Origin: Ulota crispa
Lineage: Eukaryota; Streptophyta; Bryopsida; Orthotrichales; Orthotrichaceae
Direction: 5' to 3'
Length of the DNA: 64,000 nt
Assembly (NCBI GenBank): GCA_963920765.1
Contig: OY987247.1
Coordinates: 6,978,471-7,042,470 of the forward strand
Shown piece by piece: positions 55,081 through 64,000 of this stretch. Both the position numbers and the translations under genes were made by a program. Positions within the stretch are counted from its first letter, which is position 1. Each line of letters starts with the position of its first letter. The notes under the pieces are model-generated. The model saw only the letters and a program-made list of their open reading frames with translations, searched no databases and was not told the DNA's origin.

Positions 55081-57361
55081 ATTATATGCTTTTGGGACAA
55101 AACTCTACTCTGAAAAGGGTTTAATTTTGTATTTGTCAAGATAGAGCGACCCACACCCCAAAATGCAAGTAGGTAAAGAAATTTTGTCTAAAATTGGAAC
55201 AATTGATTGATATATGAAATTTCATCCAAAAATTTGTTAGTATAAGCTACTTTCATCCAAAATTTGACAAATTGGGATTTTGTTCTAAGAAGATTTTGGT
55301 GGTTTCATCTAAATTTTCACACGGACCTTCTTGGTGTAACAGTTGCCAGCAAACTTTCAGGGTAAGATTTAGGCGAAAATTCACCAAAATTTTAAACTCT
55401 ATTTGCACTATTTGTCACACACCAAGCCGCACTTGAAGCCACATGTGCAAAGAATGCAATTTTGATACCATGATGATTATGTACCAACAACATCTAATGT
55501 AAATTGAAAATAAATTGACAATGTTATGGCTAAGGGCCTCCTTCCATGTGAAATCATGGCCGCTGAAATTTATTGATGAACGGTCACGTGGGAGCTCCAG
55601 AAAAACCCGGATTCTCATTTGAACGATTATCAATGAGCTTCACTGGTCCTGGCTTCACATGGAAGGAGGCCCTAAGGATGCGTTTTCCAAAACTGCAAGC
55701 AAGTTGTTCCTTGCACTCTCCGCAACCCCTATATTCTCAACAATAATGTTGTAATTTTCTAAATAAATATTCACAAAAGATTGCAAAACACAAGGGTAAT
55801 TGTCAAAAAAATCCGCTTTCTTCTTAGTGGAAAATTCGAGGTCAACTTTTGGTGAGAATTTACCCAAATAAAATTGGAGAGGGGGACATGGGTGGATAAT
55901 GAGAAGGTGGGGGCACAGTCTAGGAAGTTTTTTTAGCTTAACCAGTCAATATCCGACATTTTTTTGGGCCAATATTTTTTTTTTTCCCTCTTACATGGCC
56001 GGTTTTCTTTCCTAAATTTTTGAATTCAATTCGACAATTCTCAAAATCAACCAGCTAGCTTGTAACTAGATGTCAATACTTCCCATACATTGGGTAGGGA
56101 TATGCCATGCACTTCAAATGATGAACTGGGGGAGTGGGGGCAGGATGAAGGGGATCTGTGGATGTTCTTGTGCCCTTTTGAGTAGTATCTAGTGGGGGAG
56201 GGGTTTCATTTTTGGTTTTTATCTTTACTTGCCAAAGACGTGGGTTATAGGTTGAATTTTTTTGCAACCCACCTTGAATTTTAGTAGTGGGCAAGTTGCA
56301 ATGTTTTCTCATTTAGTTTGGTACTTTGTTTACAAATTTTTTCTTGTCTAAGAACTTTTAGCTACATGCATGGCAGCTTATTAGGTTATATATGGCAACT
56401 TTTAAGTTTAATTCATATATTCTTAGTTATGTGGATTAGTGATGTCTAACATCAACCTTCAATAGTTGTTTTATTTTGTAAGTTATAATGCTAAACTTGG
56501 ATATTTGCAAAGTGTACATTAACAATTTTGTCAAGAAGACACTAAAAGACTATTTAGTACATTCGTACATGCACCAAACCCTGCCATGACACAATAATTA
56601 CAAGCAGTTGTTTAAGGGAGGGCATGTGAATAAAAAGTGCATTTATAATTTGCATTATAGCTAGGTGGGATGAATCAAATATGATTGATGGCTACTCAAG
56701 TTGTTTTAGTCTGAGGTCCCATCAATGACAAAAAAACATGTCAAATTGCACTTCACTTTAAAGACAGTTTTGCATCTTGAAATTTTGACTACTTTTTAAT
56801 ATTTCCTCTTTATTTTTACAATATAATTTTAGCGCAATCAAATTTTATATAAAACTTTTGCTAATCTTAGCCAGATTTATTACCGCTGGTTATGAGCTCA
56901 TGAGTCATGACACTCTTGGGCCAAAATACCCTGACCTCCGCCATCAGTAGTGGGTCCCCTAGCAAAGTAATGGACCATTGGACCTCATAGTATAAAAGGC
57001 CCAATCTAAAACTCCAAATTCCAAATTTGACCTACATCTATTATTACACAGTGCAACTGTGCGAGGCTTCTCTCTTGGTCGAAGGATATTTAAGAAAATA
57101 ATCATTTCTTGTGGGCCCCGTATACTGCCTAACAAGTTGAAATTCCTTTGGATTCTCTCCTAATTTGGACCCCCACTCACTGTTTTGTTCTTGTTTTTAT
57201 AATGGTAGAGCCAGGTTTAATTTGGGAATTGCTAAATCCATCACAGTTTTTGCTAGATCCACTACAGGGCCCACTTGAGACACCACACCACATGCCCCAC
57301 CCTAGACCCCATCCCATTCATTTTCATCCAGCTAGTAATCCAAGCACCAGAACATAAAAAA
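55081..57361. other. Intergenic stretch
   Basis: No gene supported apart from one small MITE at 55534-55672. An isolated element end GGGAATTGCTAAATCCATCA at about 57221 resembles the 24184 MITE terminus but has no partner nearby. Frames of 60-79 codons lack motifs. Confidence 0.45.
55534..55672. mobile_element. 139-bp MITE with GGGCCTCCTTCCATGTGAA ends
   Basis: Left GGGCCTCCTTCCATGTGAA and right TTCACATGGAAGGAGGCCC are exact complements over 19 bp. TAA flanks both sides (55531-55533, 55673-55675). Small size, GGGCC start and TAA site fit a Tourist/PIF-Harbinger MITE. Confidence 0.9.
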
Positions 57362-57365
57362 TTAA

Positions 57366-58897
57366 CCCCTAAAGGATCAAGTCCTTTTTTCCTTGAAAAT
57401 CATTGAAAACTGCCACTTTTGGGGGAATGAGTAGAAAGGTAGGAAAAAACGTTTTTTTGAAAATTCAACCGTAAGATCTTGCCCTAGACTATGGGATATA
57501 CTTGTGGGAAAAATTTCAGCTCATTCTAAAATTAGAGGAGTGAGATATTGACATTTGAAGTGAAAAAAAAAAAAAAAAATTCCCTTGCTGCCCAAAAATT
57601 TCAAAAGCCTTTGACAGCTCCTATATCAAAAAAGATGCTCTATGCAAAATTGAAGTTTATTTTTTCCATGTCAAAGACCAAGTTAGGTAAATGTCGGAGA
57701 ATTTTCAAATGAATTGAAAGTGTGAATCATACATTGTAAAATCCTACAACGTCGTAAGGCCATGAAATTTGCTTATACACTAGGCAAAATTGGAGGATTT
57801 GTGTAAAACTGAGAAATTTGAATTACTATATCCAAATGGTGAAATCCAAGGAATCTTAGTCTACCACAATTTGAGAAAAAATAAATAAATAAATAAATAA
57901 AAATAATACAGAGAGCTCAAAAATGTAAAGTAACAAATTTTACAAGGGGCAAAATGAATGGAGGTTTGGGAATCCCATACCTACCCGCAAACTAAAACTT
58001 CTCATAACTTTCATCTCATAAATCAAAATTGAATGATTCAAAGATTTTCACATTTGTATAAATCTAAAGAACCAATTTCATATTTATATTTAAAAAATAT
58101 ACAATTCTTTGGATTTTTTTTGGGTTGCCCGCCCTCCCCTTTTTCCAGAAATTCATGCACAACTTCTTCATTACTCCCACTATTTTTGAAAGAAACCCGT
58201 ATTTGAGAATTTGTAAGGAACTAAGGAATATTAATAAGAAATTGTAATTGGAAGTTATTGGATATTAGGCTTAAACCATTTCAAACCTAATTTTAGTTTT
58301 TTTTATAATTAGGGTTTTTTTAAAAGGAGAGAAAATTAGTACCAAAGTTTTGAAATTTCGAGTGTTTTGTTATTGTCACAAATGGTTAGAAAAATGATTA
58401 ATATGAAGTGTGTCAATGCAATTATAAGTAAAGAACAAGTTAGCCTAGTTGCCCAAGTAGTCCTATCTAGAAAAAAACCAAATCTTTTTGTTGATAGATT
58501 CTAGGTTAATGATAGGCAAAATTTGCAAACAAAAATCACTAAATCAAGTCTATAATGCTAATATTAGCAATCAATGAGCATAAACAGACCAAAAAATATC
58601 ATGAAACATGCTAAGTAGTTAATTTCATTTTAGGGATTAGCATATGATTTATTAAAAAAAAATCAAATCAAGAGACAAACACGGGTTATTTCTAAAACAA
58701 AAAAAATGTATGAATCCGGGTTCCTTTCAAAAATAGAGGGAGTAAATGTCAGAATGAAGAAAAAATTAGATGCCCACATGTATCACTAAATTCCACACCT
58801 TCAATAAAAGTTTCAAAAAACCACAAAAAGTAGATTAGCTATAGGTACATGCCCAATATCCATTTGTCCCTTGAGGGGACAATTGGTCTTTTAGGGG
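57366..58897. mobile_element. TTAA-bounded repeat, subfamily A, long copy
   Basis: TTAA (57362-57365) plus CCCCTAAAGGATCAAG and GGGACAATTGGTCTTTTAGGGG plus TTAA (58898-58901). It contains AACCGTAAGATCTTGCCC near 57470 and AATGATTCAAAGATTTTCAC at 58031. At 1532 bp it is about 600 bp longer than 47983-48899. (AAAT)n lies at about 57876-57905. No protein remnants are seen. Confidence 0.7.
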
Positions 58898-58901
58898 TTA
58901 A

Positions 58902-60771
58902 ATTGGTTTTTAATTAATTGATTTCAATTTCCCTCAACTTTTTCACATTCCATTTGGCTAATTTTTAATTGCTTCTCGGCTCTCCCCGTACATTATTTAG
59001 AAGTTCCTTAAAGAAAAAAAAAAAATTGATATGGGCACACCCAAGGTTTGATACATGCACACCCATTGGGGTAAAATTTAGATTTTTTCCATAAAAAATT
59101 TGAATTTGAAAACTTCGAATTTAGATTTGGATTAAGAGACCTTAATTTAGTTTAGAGCAATAGAGAAGGTTACAATCCACTTTTTGAGTCTAATTTCTTA
59201 GTGTAGTGGTAGCCACAAGGATTTTGAGGTAAGATTTAGGCAAAAATTTGCCAATAAAAAAAACTCTAGTCTAGGTTGCCCCATAGTAGTTTCTCAACGT
59301 TTCATATTATTTAAATACTTACCAAGACTATAGTAACTTCTATCAATATTTATTGTGATAAACAATGGAGGGAAGCAAATAGAGGTTGGGCACAACAACA
59401 ATTGCCAAAATCAAGAAATAAGGAAACTAGAACTTTAAACAAAAATATGAATTAATGTAGCATAAAGATAGTTACATGCCCCTCTAGGTGGCCAAGGGTG
59501 AGTCATGAGGTAACTTTGCCGAGATAAAGCAACCTAATTGTTCAGGTAACTTGTATAGTTGGTGCAAGTTTGTCGTTTTTTTTTTTTTTTATGTATTAAT
59601 TGTCAACGTGTTGGGTTTTCTACCAAGTAAACTGAATTGTATGTATTATTGGACTCAGTTGTAAAGTATTGTTGCATTCAAAATATATAACAAAAAAAAT
59701 GTAGGAGAAAAATATATAGGGTTTTATGACTTTCAAATGGCTTCATAATTACAAAGAAAGTAAAAGTATCTTTGTTACATGATATCTAATAAAAGAAAGA
59801 AACAAGGGCACTTTGCTTGAACGTTTTTAGAGTGAATTTGAATTGGAAGTTTAGTATGCACTACCTGGCTACCTCCATCTTTTCAGGAACTCTTGTGTTT
59901 GTAATTTATGTCCGTGCTAAAGCACCAAGACAACTGCAATGGTTTTTTCTACCAACAAATTTGGAAAGCAATATTCGTACGAAGAAAAATAAACTTCACA
60001 TATTAAATGTTTCTCATAATTTTAAATTTAGATTGTGTAAAGGATTTGTGTAGGTTAATAGTACTGTTTTGCTGTGAAATGTTTTAGGCAAGTATGTTTG
60101 AGGTGTAAGAAAATATAACATTTTCCTAATGTTTCTTTTCTCGTTAACACTTGCAAAGAAATTTCAAATCAATCAAGTACGTTTTTATTTTATTTTTTAT
60201 ATTGGGTTTATTCATTGTTTGTTGTAACAATCATCAGTTGCCATTATTATTCACAAAAACAAATTGATTTATTTTGGTAATTGGTAGACAACATAAAGTC
60301 TTATGTCGAATTAATTTTAAAAGGAAATTTAGATGTAATCTCAAAATGCAAAGTCTAATACAGGAAAATTACTTAATTTTTGGAGCTATAGAACACTTCT
60401 TTGCAATAAAAATTAAAAAAAAAAAAAAAAAAAAAAGTCAGAAGTCGTAAAATGAAATATAGAAGTAATCCGTTTTTCAGAACAAGGGAGATCTTCAAAA
60501 TCGGGTATTTCTAAGGGTGGTTTTTATTTAAACTAGTCCTGTAAACTCATTTACCAAGGTAAATGAAGGCATCAGCATATCTTATGTCCCATCAAGACCA
60601 TAAAATACATATGCCAATAATAGAATAGGTAGAAAAAAAGATATAAAAATAATTGAAATCAAGATTTAAAAAATAACTAATGGCAATCATTCAATTTTTT
60701 GAATTCAAATTAATTTGCCTCTTCATCTCCCATTTGTATGTGAATTTCAAATCTAAGTTAAAAAAATAATA
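58902..60771. other. Intergenic stretch with repeat fragments
   Basis: A half copy of the GTGCACAC MITE family (ATTGATATGGGCACACCC) spans about 59026-59175. A decayed CACTGAATATTGC-family copy spans about 59268-59553. A run of A's lies at 60414-60436. No gene supported. Confidence 0.5.
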
Positions 60772-61207
60772 GAGGGTTTCAAACATAAAATTAGTCCTAC
60801 GAGTTTCTCACCTCACGGGAATTCAGGTCACTAGTGAATTATTTTGGTTCACTCACATGCTTAAAGTCTCAAACACCCGTGAGTTTGCGTGAGTTTGCGT
60901 TTAGGGTTCAACTTTTGCAACAACAACACAGCAAGAGTAGGACCACTACAAGCACAAGCAGCACAACTACAAGGAGCAGGGCAAGAGTAGGAGCAGGATG
61001 GTGGGTGGCAACCTCCGTCCGCATTCACGCTTGTGTCCAAACTGTTACTCACCAAAGCCATGAAGGTGGATTTCTGGAATTCATTCCTAAGGTGAATCAC
61101 TTTAGGAGTGAACTTCATAAATGAGTCACCTCCTTGTTCACTAATGAATCCATTGAGGTGAACGATGACGTGAGTCACTTAAAAAAGTTGATGTTTGAAA
61201 CCCCCTC
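60772..61207. mobile_element. MITE, GGGGTTTCAAACATAAA family, copy 3
   Basis: Left GAGGGTTTCAAACATAAAAT, right GATGTTTGAAACCCCCTC. TCACTAGTGAATT is near the left and TTCACTAATGAATCC near the right, as in the 5454 copy. Between 60917 and 61005 it holds an AGC/ACA-rich stretch (CAACAACAACACAGCAAGAG) absent from the other copies, so an insertion or expansion. Confidence 0.65.
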
Positions 61208-62931
61208 AATGGGTTCCACCCAAAGATGTCCTTTCACATCCAACCTCCATGTCAAAATTCTTTCACTTTGCCCCTTGACCCCTAACTAGTCACAAATTTA
61301 AAAATGAACATTCTTACTACCAGTAGCACTGGTGAATAATGACTGAACGGACAGGTCGGAACGCCAATTATTTTATCAATTTTTTGTAGATTACTTCGTG
61401 GGAGGTGGTTGTGTTACTGGTTGATCCTCAAGGGTACACTCAGAACAAGTGATGAAAATGTGAGGAACAATACATAACCTTGGTAGTTGTGAATGAATTT
61501 AAAATATTATTCATGTGACAATGTATATCACCATCAATTGAGAGCTTATTCACCCAAAATAGGGAAGTGTAAATTTCAATAGATAAGCAAGGAAGGAAAA
61601 GATCCTATCTTTTTAGTGGTGTTTAAATGCCTTACTATTACCTTCTACCATTTAAGTATTTTTAACTTTATATTTCCACTGGAGTAAATTATAATCTTCA
61701 CAAGTTTGCGATATAATGAGGATACAATTCACTCACCGTGTCATATATGCCACTTTGGATCAAGGTTAAAAACATACCTCGTGGTGTAAACCCTCAATGA
61801 GAATTTGAAATCTTTAATTTCATAAGTTTCATGTTCCTCTCTTTGGCGTGGATGTACCCTAAAAGTGTCAAGCATCAGATGTGGATCATAACTTTTTTGC
61901 TTGCTTATTGCAACAAGTACATTAAACAAATGAAATACATCTAAGTATGCTAAAACAAATTTTTGTCTTTGCTTTTTCATAATGTGACTGTTTTGATCAT
62001 CAAATGCTTCATGATTGTTGTGCAAAATTCTTCATTAATTTATGTAAAGATGAAAGAAGAAAAAAAAAAACCTGTGAAATTAAAAATTTTGTTTTAAAAA
62101 TTTTGTACATTATAATTTATTTTGCCTCAAAAGTTCTAGATCTACACGCTACCCACTACCTTGCACTCTCAGGGATCAAATATGGCAAATTGCTAAAGCA
62201 ACACCTCTATAATGGTAATGCAACGTCCCAAGGTGGGCACATGACTTTTGTGAATGTCACCACCATGATGTGCACATTGATATTCACCTTTTAACCAAAA
62301 GAGCCCAAAAGCTAACTAAATAGTAGACAAGTGAAAACATGTCATTTGGACAAACTAAGTCAAATCAAAATTTGACAAAAATCAAACAAGTGGTATAATG
62401 CAGGTTATGCGGCACCAACTTTTAAAAACGAATGCAATTCCATCATAATTTGGAGCACATTCCTTGATAATAAGACATTGTCCATGGTCTTTGTGCCACC
62501 TAGAAGGCACACAACAACAAACTCCAGATGTTGTCACTTTAGTAATTCCCTGAATGTGTTGTAGCTACTAGTAAGGCACAAGCCAAAACTAAAAATTCCA
62601 TCATCAAATGAACTTCTAAAAGCACCCCATATTGATAAAGTATAGGTCTAAATGGCGTGATATTATTAAAATATACAGAGGAACTAAGGATTCCGTCGAA
62701 AATTCACGTAAATGTACAAACTTATGACATTTTTATTGTGTTCGCCATTTTAGCACTCTCTGAAATATGAAAAAAACTTGAAAAAAAATAGAATGAGGCT
62801 CCTTTCCGAGAATGAACGAATGATCTAAACAGGCAAAGTGGGGGACCTTCAAAAATTGCAAAATCTTTAAGCGGAAAATGGGATATAAGAATGATTCGTT
62901 TCTTAATAATTGTACGAGATGGATAAAAACA
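61208..62931. other. Intergenic stretch
   Basis: No gene supported. AT-rich; frames of 94-96 codons near 61741-62025 (minus) and 62004-62294 (plus) overlap each other and lack motifs. Confidence 0.4.
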
Positions 62932-63250
62932 TGGAGAATTTCATGGATACCCCTGTAGTGAAGTTTGCCATAATTTCATAGATACCCCTGCTTTTTCAGA
63001 AACTTCACAAATACTCTTGGACCAAAAAAAATTTAGACATTTGTTTTGTTATGTATGTTACTTCCTTCTCCCTTTGTGTACACACTACTTCTTTTTTGTT
63101 ATGCGTGCGCACAAAGGAAGAAAGGAAGTGACATGCACAACAAAACAAACCCCTAAATTTTTTAGTCCAAGAGTATTTGTGAAATTTCTGAAAAAATAAG
63201 GATATCTATGAAATTATGGCAGACTTCAGGGGTATCCATGAAATTTTCCC
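62932..63250. mobile_element. Palindromic MITE with ATTTCATGGATACCCCTG ends
   Basis: Left GAATTTCATGGATACCCCTG, right CAGGGGTATCCATGAAATTT; second inverted block CATAATTTCATAGATACCCC / GGATATCTATGAAATTATGG. The arms extend over about 110 bp each (TTGGACCAAAAAAAATTTA / TAAATTTTTTAGTCCAA). A frame at 63017-63199 is inside the hairpin and not a gene. Confidence 0.85.
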
Positions 63251-63536
63251 TTAAAACAATGATATGAAGAATATTCTACTGTTAAGGAGATGTTCATTTT
63301 TATATTGACAGATTGGAATCTATAAAAGAATCTGTTTAAAATTAAAAAGTTGGGGTCAAGATTTCCCTGTTGATTCCATTTTGAAACGAATTGGGCGGGG
63401 GATGAGCCGATGAGGCTCTTTCCCTCTAAATTTAATACATTCTAGATTTCATTCGCAGTTTGTGGTTTTATAAGCATAAAGTAAGAGACATTCCAGGATC
63501 GTTCAAGAATATATATCTTGCTAATTTAATACATAT

Positions 63537-63607
63537 TTTGTTTTTGTTTTTTGTTTGTTTTTTTGTTTGTTTTTTGTTTTTGTTTGTTTTTTTGTATTTG
63601 TATATGT
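63537..63607. repeat. T/G low-complexity tract
   Basis: Irregular TTTTTGTTTG and TTTTTTGTTTG units over about 70 bp. Confidence 0.8.
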
Positions 63608-64000
63608 TTTAGATATACAGGATTACAGGAGTATGAGTGTAATTCAAGCGAAAACGTTAATTCTTAATGGTTTGTGCATCCAAAAAGTGGATGTGTCGTG
63701 GTCAATCTTGATTGTAACTTCAAAATATCAATTTTTGGTACGTGATTCAATCTAAGAAAATGAAGCTTGACTAGTTTGCTTTCTATTTCATTTATTTTTT
63801 TTGAAAAATGTCAAAAATCAAAAAAGTTATTGCCATTAAAAGCTCCAAGTGTTTGAATCCAAATAACACAATATGGTGTGCTTTTCTTTCATATTTTATA
63901 CTCTTTAAATGCATTTTAAATTTAAACTACAAAATTATGTTTCTCATTCTACCATTCATTTATAATAGAAATTATATGTTTTTTTAATATATGTTCTGAT
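63608..64000. other. AT-rich non-coding right edge
   Basis: No motif, splice pattern or repeat could be identified in this final stretch. Confidence 0.35.

Noticed and set aside
60414-60436. A-run as the tail of a retrotransposed gene
   Set aside because: No coding sequence or target duplication is visible upstream.

Overview
The window looks like nuclear DNA of a land plant. It holds a plant-type SKP1 gene, a class I LOB-domain (LBD) transcription-factor gene (a family confined to land plants and their streptophyte algal relatives) and a plant BPI/LBP-family gene. All three are split by GT-AG introns and sit in very AT-rich DNA full of small inverted-repeat elements. I cannot place the lineage from this sequence. 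The long intergenic tracts, long introns (the BPI/LBP gene uses about 9.1 kb for 1.5 kb of coding sequence) and abundant MITEs argue against a compact genome.

Layout. 1-5.2 kb: a short coiled-coil exon (2153-2329, +) and a GC-rich open exon (3814-5211, +) encoding a coiled-coil protein with a module repeated exactly 104 residues apart. 5.2-18.5 kb: mostly repeats, with one probable terminal exon (12990-13125, +). 18.5-20.6 kb: SKP1 (+), with a likely 5'-leader intron and a coding intron filled by a 31-bp tandem repeat. 20.6-25 kb: satellites and MITEs. 25.1-34.5 kb: BPI/LBP gene (-), six exons giving 510 aa with consistent splice phases. 38.0-41.4 kb: LBD gene (-), two coding exons, 292 aa, with one local duplication each in leader, intron and trailer. 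41.5-64 kb: no gene I can support; dense MITEs, TTAA-bounded repeats and a 200-base assembly gap at 45481-45680.

The mobile-element content is the richest part. At least eight inverted-repeat families can be delimited, several by exact target-site duplications. They include a GGGAATTG family with 8-bp duplications, a group of repeats up to about 1.9 kb bounded by TTAA and CCCCTAAAG termini, and two directly abutting MITEs that share one TAA, one being an almost perfect 522-bp palindrome. Most small open reading frames in the window lie in such repeats and are not genes.

The three recognised genes act in unrelated processes (ubiquitin ligase adaptor, secreted lipid-binding protein, transcription factor) and show no functional linkage, as is usual for plant chromosomes.
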